Positions 1-8,315 of a DNA stretch of 41,585 bases are shown in pieces; positions within the stretch are counted from its first letter, which is position 1; every line of letters starts with the position of its first letter. The position numbers were made by a program, and so were the translations under genes. The stretch comes from Candidatus Shapirobacteria bacterium (lineage in GTDB: Bacteria; Patescibacteriota; Microgenomatia; UBA12405). The stretch is from positions 1 to 41,585 of the forward strand of contig JACPHO010000004.1 in NCBI GenBank assembly GCA_016188545.1. Direction: 5' to 3'. Below the pieces are notes generated by a model that was not told the origin of the DNA, ran no database searches, and worked only from the letters and a program-made list of their open reading frames with translations.

Positions 1-138
1 AACACCAACAACTCTTTGGAAGGCAGCTTTGCTCATCTCAAAGACAAAGTACGACTTCATAGAGGTCTAAAAACAAAGAGAAAAATGAAACTAATTAACC
101 AAATTCTGTTGGGGAAAGCACCCGAAAAGTACCATTAA
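1..138 (+). pseudogene. C-terminal fragment of a transposase, truncated by the window edge
   Basis: Frame 1 reads NTNNSLEGSFAHLKDKVRLHRGLKTKRKMKLINQILLGKAPEKYH*; the TNNSLEG..HLKD..R.HRGL pattern resembles transposase C-termini (DDE type). Whether the gene is intact upstream cannot be seen. Confidence 0.6.
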
Positions 139-582
139 GCCGAGAAATACATATTGGGAAAAACAGTGACATTGAGTGAGCTAAAAGCGGACAGGTACGG
201 AAGAATAATGGCACTGGTATATAGTGGTAAATCGCTGGTTAATGAAAAAATGTTGTTGAGCGGCTGGGCGAGATGGGATGGAACTAATAATAATTTGGGC
301 GATCAATTGAAACTTGCCTCGAACTTAGCTAGAGAAAAAGCTTTGGGGGTATATGGAAATTGTCGGGCTAGTGATGACAAAAATTGTGTTATTAAGGGGA
401 ATATTGAGAAAAGAAGCGGGGCGACTAAGGGTGGGGTGAGAAGATATTTTTTTCCGGGATGTAGTGAATATGAAGCGGTAGTGGTAGAAAAGGAGTTGGG
501 AGAGGACTGGTTTTGTAGTGAGATGGAGGCGAGTAAGGCTGGGTACGAGAAGGCGGGTAACTGTTTTGGGAAGAATTTTTGA
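139..582 (+). pseudogene. N-terminally truncated staphylococcal-nuclease-like (thermonuclease) protein with C-terminal Cys-containing domain
   Basis: ILGKTVTLSELKADRYGRIMALVYSGKSLVNEKMLLSGWARWD matches the middle/C-terminal half of SNase domains; the N-terminal half is absent and the similarity starts directly after the transposase stop codon in the same frame. Confidence 0.6.
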
Positions 583-590
583 TAAAAAAA

Positions 591-839
591 TTACTTCGAT
601 AACAATAAGTTATGCTTAATAAGGAAAGATCTTCCTGATGAGGTTTTTAGGTATTGTTCGAATTCAAATGCTGTGTGTTTGTTTTGAAATGCGAAATATG
701 CCAAAAGGTTTATGGGTCGTCTGTGTGAGGTTGCCTTTACATATCCATTTTGATGGCGGCGGAATCTTTCTTTCAAATCATTTGTGCGGCCAAGATAGGT
801 TTTATTGTCACTACACTTAAGAAAATACACATAGTACAC
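591..839 (-). CDS. GIY-YIG nuclease family protein (UPF0213-like)
   Basis: MYYVYFLKCSDNKTYLGRTNDLKERFRRHQNG is the GIY-YIG small-protein signature. Confidence 0.9.
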   Translation of the reverse strand: MYYVYFLKCSDNKTYLGRTNDLKERFRRHQNGYVKATSHRRPINLLAYFAFQNKHTAFEFEQYLKTSSGRSFLIKHNLLLSK

Positions 840-854
840 AAGTATTTTATACTA

Positions 855-965
855 CAACCCGTCTTCGCTTCGCTACGACGAGGTAAATGTAAACAACCCG
901 TCTTCGCTTCGCTACGACGAGGTAAATGTAAACAACCCGTCTTCGCTTCGCTACGACGAGGTAAA
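855..965. repeat. Three tandem copies of a 39-bp GC-rich unit (CAACCCGTCTTCGCTTCGCTACGACGAGGTAAATGTAAA)
   Basis: Near-identical units begin at 855, 894 and 933; the third is cut short next to the tRNA. Confidence 0.97.
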
Positions 966-966
966 G

Positions 967-1038
967 TGGACCATGGGAGACTTGAACTCCCCTCTTCGCA
1001 ATGCGAATGCGATGCTCTACCAGATAAGCTAATGGCCC
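967..1038 (-). tRNA. tRNA-Ala (anticodon CGC)
   Basis: Reverse complement GGGCCAT-TA-GCTTATCTGGTAGAGC-A-TCGCA-TTCGCAT-TGCGA-AGAG-GGGAG-TTCAAGT-CTCCC-ATGGTCC-A folds as a cloverleaf; the G3:U70 alanine identity pair is present; CCA not encoded. Confidence 0.95.
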
Positions 1039-1044
1039 TTATAT

Positions 1045-1545
1045 CTAGATACTTGCCCGGATATCTTCGACTATTTTATCAATAGTTTCCTCGATTAGCA
1101 CTTTTTCTTTCGAAGTGAATGGAAGTAGAACATAGTCTTCGACAGGTAAGTTATTTTGGGGATGCCCAATACCAATCCGGATACGATTGATGGCTTGGGT
1201 TCCGAGATGCTGGACGGTAGAAATGACACCATTGTGACCGGCTGGGCCGCGATCAAATTGGATTTTCCACTCCCCTGCTGGTAAATCAAGATCGTCGTGG
1301 ATAACAAAAATGTTTTCGGGAACAATTTTGTAATAATTAGCAATTTTGGCGACAGCAATGCCGGAGTTGTTCATATACTCGTTAGTAATGGCAAAAATAG
1401 TATTTTTATCCTTAAGTATCTGGGCTGAGAGTTTTGGTGAGTTAGTTAGTGTTCCGGCGAGTTTACTGATCACTACATGACCGAGGTTGTGTCTGGTCGA
1501 TTCATATTTTTTGCCGGGATTGCCCAAACCGATGTATAGTTTCAT
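1045..1545 (-). CDS. pth: Peptidyl-tRNA hydrolase
   Basis: MKLYIGLGNPGKKYESTRHNLGH...NEYMNNSG...HDDLDLPAG...GPAGHNGV motifs. Confidence 0.97.
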   Translation of the reverse strand: MKLYIGLGNPGKKYESTRHNLGHVVISKLAGTLTNSPKLSAQILKDKNTIFAITNEYMNNSGIAVAKIANYYKIVPENIFVIHDDLDLPAGEWKIQFDRGPAGHNGVISTVQHLGTQAINRIRIGIGHPQNNLPVEDYVLLPFTSKEKVLIEETIDKIVEDIRASI

Positions 1546-1619
1546 ATATTAAGATGTATTATGACATATAAAGATGGCTTATAGATAGGAAGTTTTTGAT
1601 TTGATATGTTTGTTATCAC

Positions 1620-3623
1620 TTAATTGATTAGACTGCTAAATTCAGCCTCGTTAATAATTTTTGTCTCGAATTTTTTGGCATTAATAAATTTGCTGGAGCT
1701 GGATTCAGTTTCGTTTGTAATTAAATAATTAGTATTTTTGGAGACATTGCTGTGAACCTGACCACCTTGGGAAATTATGATATCTTCCAATTCTTTGCGA
1801 GGACGACTGAGGGTACCGGTGATACAAAAGGATAGGCCGAAAAATGCCAAATTTTTAATTTCTAATTTCAAATTAACATTTGAAAGAATTGATTCGATCC
1901 AAGAACGGCGTAGATTGATACCGGCAATAATTTTTTCAGCTAGAGTTTGCTGGAAGCCTTTGATGGATAAAAGATCATCGACAGTTAATGAGAGTAACTT
2001 TTGTGGAGTGTCGAAACCGGCATTAATGAGTTGGAGAATTCGTTTTTGGGAAAAGTTGGGTATGATGGACGCGTCAAACACTTCGACGATACTTAAGATT
2101 CTTTTTTTATCAATCTGATGAATGATGTTTTTAGCTGATTTTTCCCCTAAGTTATCCAAGTCTTTGATATTGGACACAGTTAGTTTATAAAAATCACCAG
2201 GGAGCCTAATTCGATTGACTTGGTAGAGCTTGGTGATGGTTTTTTCTGATAATCCAAGAATTTCCAGGGTGTCGCAGAATAGCCTGAGACTGCCGATAAT
2301 TTGAGGTAAACAATTTTGAGTATTGGGACATTTGAGAAACTTTTCTTCTTTGACTAATAGTGTGTGACAGGAGGGGCAGGTTTTGGGAAAATCTAGGTGT
2401 CCAGAATTAACCTTAGTAACTACTTTTTCAATGTGAGGAATTACATCTCCGCGTCGGCTGATTTGGACAACGTCACCGATATTTAACCCCATTTTTTGAA
2501 TAAGATCGTAGTTGGCCAGGGAGGCAAAAGTAACAATGGCACCAGAAAGTTCAATTGGTTCTACCTCTGCTACCGGAGTAATGGTGCCCATGGGGCCGAC
2601 TTGCCAGACTACTTCTTTGACTGTTGTCTGATTGTCCGAGGCGGGAAACTTGTAGGCGACTTGGAATTTGGGGCGGTTGTTGAGTGAACCTAAACTATTG
2701 GCGATATTTAGGTCGTTGATTTTGATAACCAAGCCGTCAATCTCATAAGGATAGCTAAGACGATCTTCGTCTAGAAATTTTTGATAAATTGATTCGATCT
2801 CTTCAAACTGGGTGCAAAGATGTGACTCTACTGTGGTAAATCCTAGGGACTGAAGTAGATCAATTTTTTCCTGCTCGGTGTTTACCGAAGCCATGATATC
2901 AACGGCATAGAGGGAACAATATTCGGAATACTTTGAATCAAGGCGTTGAGAAAGACCAGAGGCGGCATTGCGGGGGTTGGAATAAAACTCTCCGCTTTCA
3001 ATCTCCCCCTCCGACTGTTGTCGGAGACCCCTCTTTGACAAGAAGGGTAAGGTACTTTTTTGGACTTTCTGGTTTAATTTGCCAAAATCAGCTTTAGTAA
3101 CAACTATCTCACAACGGACGGAGCCACTAAAGCCTTTGGGGTTAGCGACAAAGTTTTTCATTTTGACGACATTTTGGGTGATAATATCGCCGATTTTACC
3201 GTCGCCTCGGGTAATGGCATCGATTAGTTGACCATTTTTGTATTCTATTTCCAGAGAGATGCCATCACATTTGGGTTGGACAACGTAAGATATGCTATGC
3301 ATATCAACGTTGCTGCCTGCGGCGCTTTTTTTTAATTCGAAATAGTGAATTAAGTTGGCAAAAGTATTGACCTTGTTTTGAGAAGACATGGGGTGGGTGT
3401 GATTCTTTTTAGACCAGCCGGTATCAAAATTTTCGTGACCGACTTTGCTAAAAATTCGGTGGTGGGGAGATTTTTGACGGAGAATTTCTTCAAGAGTGTC
3501 GTAGGTGTGGTCGTCCATTATTGGCTTACCACTAGTGTAGTAGGCTTTTTTGGCGGTGATGAGAAGCTCGCCGAGGGATTCGGGAGATTTATTTTCGATA
3601 TCAAGTGATTCTAAAGTCAACAT
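1620..3623 (-). CDS. ligA: NAD-dependent DNA ligase LigA (start likely 3623, MLTLESL)
   Basis: KCDGISLEIEY active-site motif, NPRNAASG, EIDGLVIKIND, zinc-finger CPSC..CPN..C, HhH and C-terminal BRCT. Confidence 0.97.
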   Translation of the reverse strand: MLTLESLDIENKSPESLGELLITAKKAYYTSGKPIMDDHTYDTLEEILRQKSPHHRIFSKVGHENFDTGWSKKNHTHPMSSQNKVNTFANLIHYFELKKSAAGSNVDMHSISYVVQPKCDGISLEIEYKNGQLIDAITRGDGKIGDIITQNVVKMKNFVANPKGFSGSVRCEIVVTKADFGKLNQKVQKSTLPFLSKRGLRQQSEGEIESGEFYSNPRNAASGLSQRLDSKYSEYCSLYAVDIMASVNTEQEKIDLLQSLGFTTVESHLCTQFEEIESIYQKFLDEDRLSYPYEIDGLVIKINDLNIANSLGSLNNRPKFQVAYKFPASDNQTTVKEVVWQVGPMGTITPVAEVEPIELSGAIVTFASLANYDLIQKMGLNIGDVVQISRRGDVIPHIEKVVTKVNSGHLDFPKTCPSCHTLLVKEEKFLKCPNTQNCLPQIIGSLRLFCDTLEILGLSEKTITKLYQVNRIRLPGDFYKLTVSNIKDLDNLGEKSAKNIIHQIDKKRILSIVEVFDASIIPNFSQKRILQLINAGFDTPQKLLSLTVDDLLSIKGFQQTLAEKIIAGINLRRSWIESILSNVNLKLEIKNLAFFGLSFCITGTLSRPRKELEDIIISQGGQVHSNVSKNTNYLITNETESSSSKFINAKKFETKIINEAEFSSLIN
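2999..3052 (-). repeat. Palindromic repeat copy inside ligA, in frame
   Basis: CAATCTCCCCCTCCGACTGTTGTCGGAGACCCCTCTTTGACAAGAAGGGTAAGG aligns with the 3675 copy and contains the perfect stem CTCCGAC-TGTT-GTCGGAG. Confidence 0.8.
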
Positions 3624-3674
3624 CGAGTAATTATATCTCAACCCACCCCCTGTATTTTCCATTAACTATATTTT

Positions 3675-3715
3675 CAATCCCCCTCAGTCCCCCTTTGACA
3701 AGGGGGAAGTAAAGG
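3675..3715 (-). repeat. Palindromic repeat copy between ligA and the DUF559 gene
   Basis: CAATCCCCCTCAGTCCCCCTTTGACAAGGGGGAAGTAAAGG; stem CCCCCTT-TGAC-AAGGGGG. Confidence 0.9.
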
Positions 3716-3728
3716 CAGAATATGTGTA

Positions 3729-4160
3729 GTGGGAAATATTGTTGATGATGCCATTCATAGTGAGCGAGGTGTGATTAGGTATTGGTCAGAGCTTAGAGAT
3801 GTTGCAAGGGTGAACAGGAAAAACCCGACTAAAGCTGAAGAAAAGTTGTGGATTGAGATACTAAAGAATAAGCAAACTGGTTATTTATTTTTAAGACAGA
3901 AGCCGATTTATAGATTTATTGCTGACTTTTATTGTTCTGAATTGAGTTTAATTATTGAAGTGGATGGTGATTCTCATGACAATAAAAAAGGAACAGATAA
4001 ATTGAGAGATCAGTGGTTGGAATGTATTGGTATAAAGACAATTAGATTTACTAATAAAGAGGTATTGGAAAACATAGAATTAGTTATAGAAAAGTTGATT
4101 CCCCTCCTTGTCAAAGGAGGGGTTAGGGGTGGATTGAAAAGTAGGATGGGTCAAGTATAA
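3729..4160 (+). CDS. DUF559 (VSR-like PD-(D/E)XK) endonuclease domain protein
   Basis: [87 protein letters not shown] is the DUF559 signature. Confidence 0.93.
   Translation: MGNIVDDAIHSERGVIRYWSELRDVARVNRKNPTKAEEKLWIEILKNKQTGYLFLRQKPIYRFIADFYCSELSLIIEVDGDSHDNKKGTDKLRDQWLECIGIKTIRFTNKEVLENIELVIEKLIPLLVKGGVRGGLKSRMGQV
4097..4138 (+). repeat. Palindromic repeat copy encoding the C-terminus of the DUF559 protein
   Basis: GATTCCCCTCCTTGTCAAAGGAGGGGTTAGGGGTGGATTG; 9-bp stem CCCCTCCTT-GTCA-AAGGAGGGG; inverted relative to the 3675 copy. Confidence 0.92.
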
Positions 4161-4203
4161 ATCATTGACTTTTCCTTATTATAGGGTAATATATGTGTAT
4201 ATT

Positions 4204-4548
4204 ATGGTCAAAAAAGCAGGCAGGACACCGGAAGAGATATTGGGCGTAGGTGTAAACGCGAGTGCAGATGAGATACGGAATGCATATCGGAGATTGGCCA
4301 AAAAGTATCACCCCGATGTCAGTAAAGAAAATGACGCTTTAGAAAAATTCATGGAACTGGAGGGGGCAGTAGATAGACTAAAAACCAGATCAAATTTAAA
4401 GGGCTTATTAGACTTCGATTTAAATAATTATGAGTTAGATTTGTCTAAGCCTGTTAAGTCTCGCGTCGTAGCTAGAGTTGGTACTGTAAGCATAGTTGAG
4501 AAAACATATTACATTGAAAAGAAAAAACCCAGATTGGGGAACGGTTAA
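4204..4548 (+). CDS. J-domain protein (DnaJ-like)
   Basis: [34 protein letters not shown] with HPD motif; start chosen at MVKKAGR (4204). Confidence 0.85.
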   Translation: MVKKAGRTPEEILGVGVNASADEIRNAYRRLAKKYHPDVSKENDALEKFMELEGAVDRLKTRSNLKGLLDFDLNNYELDLSKPVKSRVVARVGTVSIVEKTYYIEKKKPRLGNG

Positions 4549-5682
4549 TTAGACATTCGCCAGACAATAGTAGGCGCCTTTGGTGGAGCCACGTTTTTCA
4601 CAAACTTTATCGTCGATTAGTTTTTTGAGATCGCGCCAGATGGTGTCGTCGCTGATCATGGGGAGTAGTGACTTGGCGTCGGGCATGCGAAGGCCGCCGA
4701 ATTTTTGCATATACTCGACCAATTTTATTTGGCGTTCGGAGAGATGGACCTGTTTACCGCCAAGTTTTTGTTTGAATTTGATATCGCGGGAAAGGGATTG
4801 GACTTTTTCTTTGACACGGGTGAGCTCGATGCTAAGTGCTTGAGTGAAGAAATCGATCCATTTGGTGAGATCACGGTGGAAGATGTCGGAAGAAAGCTGG
4901 TGGGTGGACTGGATGGTGTTGTAATAGTCTTCGGCATTGCGGTCAAAATATTCTTCAAGAGAAAATAAACGACGGATGTCATAACTTTCGACATAAAGAG
5001 GGATCATGGCAAAGGCTCTGGAAACCCGACCATTACCTTCAATAAAAGGGTGAATAGCCACTAATATATATTGGGTAATAGCGGAGCGAATACTGGGATG
5101 AATGTCACGAGTTTGGGGGTCGTTGAGCCAATCAAGAAGGTCGGTCATAAGATATGGGACCTCGATGGCTGGGGGTGGACGATGAGCTATTTCGCCAGTA
5201 CGGGTGTTTTTGAGAACGACTTGCTGGTGACGGTATTTACCAAGCTCACTGTCAGGAATGATTTTGGTGGTGGTTAGGTCGTGAATTTTTTTGACTAGAG
5301 TAGCACTATAGAAGAAAGGTCGTGGACCATGTGAGTCAAAATTTGGTACGGTTTTTTCTTCAGGAAGTGGTAAATTTTTTTGATACATACTCCAGATTTC
5401 TTCGAGATAGGTGACCACATTACGGTAGTTAATAACTTCTTGAATGCTTCTTTGAGCACCAGTAATGTCTTGTCCCTCAATGAGTTTGGCGACTTCCTGA
5501 AAAGTTAAGTCGTTACCCTCGATACGGGTACCATAGTGGACAGTCCTAACAATAGCATCCTGTTGAAATTGCTTTTCGTAAGCAGGAATCAGTGGGGCCT
5601 CATCAATAATTGCCTTAGCTCCTTCGAGTGTGGCTATGTTGCGGAGGATGTTGTTATTGATTGAAAAGATCGGTGAAAACAT
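4549..5682 (-). CDS. Fic family protein with C-terminal winged-helix-like region
   Basis: HPFIEGNGRVSRAF Fic motif; TRIEGNDLT resembles the inhibitory-helix region. Confidence 0.95.
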   Translation of the reverse strand: MFSPIFSINNNILRNIATLEGAKAIIDEAPLIPAYEKQFQQDAIVRTVHYGTRIEGNDLTFQEVAKLIEGQDITGAQRSIQEVINYRNVVTYLEEIWSMYQKNLPLPEEKTVPNFDSHGPRPFFYSATLVKKIHDLTTTKIIPDSELGKYRHQQVVLKNTRTGEIAHRPPPAIEVPYLMTDLLDWLNDPQTRDIHPSIRSAITQYILVAIHPFIEGNGRVSRAFAMIPLYVESYDIRRLFSLEEYFDRNAEDYYNTIQSTHQLSSDIFHRDLTKWIDFFTQALSIELTRVKEKVQSLSRDIKFKQKLGGKQVHLSERQIKLVEYMQKFGGLRMPDAKSLLPMISDDTIWRDLKKLIDDKVCEKRGSTKGAYYCLANV

Positions 5683-5878
5683 CTTAGGTCATTATAACAC
5701 TTTTTATAAATTTCAATGAGGGGAAAATGCGGGGAATACGATAAACGTAAAACGTAATACGATAAACGAGAAATAATAAGAGAGAAACGAAATGTGTAAT
5801 TGGTAATTTGTAACTAGTAACTAGAATAAAACAAAATAAATAGTAATTAGAAATTAGTAACTGGTAACTAGAATAAAA

Positions 5879-6493
5879 CTAGGAAAGCATTAGAAAATCC
5901 AGGGCGGTTTTGGGATCGACGTTGGCTTTGATGAGGTTTATCGACTTAATAATTTTTTTAATCATTTGATGGTTGGCAATTGTTGGTGAGGAAACAAGTT
6001 TGGCTTGGGAGATGGACAGTTGTGCTTCTAGAAATAAAGTAGTGTTGATTTTGTCTGTGGCTAATTCTTGAGACATTAGTAATTTGTTTTCGATGGCCTG
6101 AGGAACCACTAATGGAGGACCTTTGTCAGTGGCATCAGGCTGGAAACGGATTTGGTGACACCGAGAAATAATAGTTGGTAGAAGGGCAAGGGGTCGGTTG
6201 GTGGTGAGAATAAAATAGTTGCCTGCTCCTGGCTCCTCCAGATTTTTTAGTAGCGCATTTTGGGATTCTGCATTCAGTTTTTCGGCATCATTTATCAGAA
6301 TTACTTTCGAAGAGTGAGAAAAGGGTTTGTTGGCCAGGAACTTGGTAGTCGAGCGAATACTGTTGATGTTGTATTCGGTAACTTCAAGAATATCGGGGTT
6401 GTTTTGGATTTGTTGGTGACCAAGTGAAGATAGCAGGTCATTTAAATCACCTTGGGAACCATGGATTACTAATGTAGATGGAAAAATCTTCAT
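5879..6493 (-). CDS. DNA polymerase III delta-prime-like protein (HolB/clamp-loader fold, no visible Walker A)
   Basis: KVILINDAEKLNAESQNALLKNLEEPGAGNYFILTTNRPLALLPTIISRCHQIRF. Confidence 0.85.
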   Translation of the reverse strand: MKIFPSTLVIHGSQGDLNDLLSSLGHQQIQNNPDILEVTEYNINSIRSTTKFLANKPFSHSSKVILINDAEKLNAESQNALLKNLEEPGAGNYFILTTNRPLALLPTIISRCHQIRFQPDATDKGPPLVVPQAIENKLLMSQELATDKINTTLFLEAQLSISQAKLVSSPTIANHQMIKKIIKSINLIKANVDPKTALDFLMLS

Positions 6494-6517
6494 GTATATT
6501 TATTATAGAGAATAATT

Positions 6518-8260
6518 ATGAATGTATCTGCCACAAAAATTTACAAGAACTTACAGGAGGTATTGCTTGATCAAGGACTGATTGATGAGCAAAAAGCCAG
6601 TGAGATTAACTTGCGTCAACTAAAAACCGGAGAGTCTGAAGAAGAGATCATCCGTTCAATGAGAATTGTCACTGATGAAAAATTTTGTCGAGCGAAGGCG
6701 GTTTTGCTACAAGTTGATTACATTGATTTAGCGTCGATCGGTTTTTCTCCGGAGGCATTGGCTCTGGTACCTGAGAGTGTGGCTAAAAAATACAAGGTAG
6801 TCCCCTACTCCATGGATACTAAGGAGCAGTTACTAAAGGTGACAATGGTCAACCCACTAGATCTTGAAACGGTAGAATTTCTAGAAAAAAAGACAAATTA
6901 TCGCGTGGTTACGGCAATTTCAACCGAAAAACAAATTGACGATTTTATCAACGAAAAATATATTAGGGAGAAGGGCATCACATCAGAGGTGACTAAAGCT
7001 TTGGATGAGCGTAAAAAAGATGAATCGGCAGTGGTCGCCGAAACAGCGAATAAGGTTTCTTCAGAAGCTCCGGTAGCTAAAATAGTAACTACTATTTTGG
7101 AATTTGCTGTAAAGTCTCGGGCATCAGACGTTCACATTGAGCCACAAGAGGATAATGTTCGGATTCGTTACCGTATTGACGGTATTTTGCAAGAAAAGTA
7201 TTTATTGCCACGAAATGTTCAGGATGCTGTAGTTAGTCGTATTAAAATTTTGTCAAACTTGAAGATTGATGAAAAACGGGTGCCTCAGGACGGTCGTTTT
7301 TTCTTTTCTTCAGATGGTAACGATGTTGACCTTCGGGTATCTACCTTACCAACAACTTACGGTGAAAAAGTGGTGATGCGGTTGCTTAAAAAATCTCAAA
7401 AGGTGCCAACTTTGCCCGATTTAGGTTTGCGAGGACTGGCTTTAAAAAACCTTCAAGAAGCAATTGAGCGTCCTCATGGAATTATTATCGTTTGCGGACC
7501 TACAGGTTCGGGTAAAACTACAACACTTTACTCAGTTCTAGATAAAGTGGCTACTCCAAAAGTTAATGTGGTAACTATTGAAGATCCGGTGGAGTACCAG
7601 ATGAAAGGTGTCAACCAGGTCCAGGTTAATGTCCAGGCGGGGCTGACCTTTGCTTCGGCTTTGAGGTCTTTTTTGCGCCAGGATCCCAATGTTATCATGG
7701 TAGGTGAGATTCGTGATACAGAAACTGCCGAGCTGGCAATTAATGCCTCACTAACTGGACATTTGGTTTTTTCGACCCTTCATACTAATGATGCCGCTGG
7801 TGTGCCTCCACGGATGTTAGATATGGGAGTGGAACCGTTTTTATTGGTGTCATCTTTGACCTGCGTTGTTGGTCAACGCGTACTTAGAAAGGTGTGTAAA
7901 GATTGTGTTAGTGAAGAGCCCATGACTGCCGAATTTGAGGCTGAATTTAAGACTACCCTGGGGCCGATATATAACATGATCTCCCAGAAATGGGAAAAGG
8001 ATGGAAAGAAAATAACTTTACCAAAGATTGTCGGTTGTGATAAGTGTAATCATACCGGATACATGGGACGAATTGCTATCTATGAGGTGATGCCGATGAG
8101 CGAACGAATCGCCAAACTAGTTGTTGAAAAAGCAGCTGCCTCGGAGATTCAGAAGTTGGCTATGGAGGATGGAATGTTGACCATGAAACAAGATGGTTAT
8201 GTAAAAGTATTGGAGGGAGTTACCACGATTGCTGAGGTGCTGAGAGTGGCACAATACTAA
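6518..8260 (+). CDS. pilB: Type IV pilus assembly ATPase PilB/GspE
   Basis: MshEN-like N-terminus, CGPTGSGKTTTLYSVL Walker A, DPNVIMVGEIRDTETAELAINASLTGHLVFSTLHTNDA. Confidence 0.97.
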   Translation: MNVSATKIYKNLQEVLLDQGLIDEQKASEINLRQLKTGESEEEIIRSMRIVTDEKFCRAKAVLLQVDYIDLASIGFSPEALALVPESVAKKYKVVPYSMDTKEQLLKVTMVNPLDLETVEFLEKKTNYRVVTAISTEKQIDDFINEKYIREKGITSEVTKALDERKKDESAVVAETANKVSSEAPVAKIVTTILEFAVKSRASDVHIEPQEDNVRIRYRIDGILQEKYLLPRNVQDAVVSRIKILSNLKIDEKRVPQDGRFFFSSDGNDVDLRVSTLPTTYGEKVVMRLLKKSQKVPTLPDLGLRGLALKNLQEAIERPHGIIIVCGPTGSGKTTTLYSVLDKVATPKVNVVTIEDPVEYQMKGVNQVQVNVQAGLTFASALRSFLRQDPNVIMVGEIRDTETAELAINASLTGHLVFSTLHTNDAAGVPPRMLDMGVEPFLLVSSLTCVVGQRVLRKVCKDCVSEEPMTAEFEAEFKTTLGPIYNMISQKWEKDGKKITLPKIVGCDKCNHTGYMGRIAIYEVMPMSERIAKLVVEKAAASEIQKLAMEDGMLTMKQDGYVKVLEGVTTIAEVLRVAQY

Positions 8261-8315
8261 TTAGATAAATCCAAAATCGAAAATTCAAAAGTAAAAAGAA
8301 AAAAATAAAAACAAT

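Noticed and set aside
855-965. Tandem repeat as a possible CRISPR array
   Set aside because: Units are contiguous with no variable spacers, only three copies and no cas genes nearby.
750-1085. + strand ORF of 111 aa with repeated QPVFASLRRGKCK
   Set aside because: It is a translation of the 39-bp tandem repeat and the antisense of tRNA-Ala and pth; no coding evidence.
4549-5682. Fic gene as part of a Fic/antitoxin operon with the J-domain gene
   Set aside because: The genes are convergent and Fic has its own likely inhibitory segment; no separate antitoxin ORF was found.
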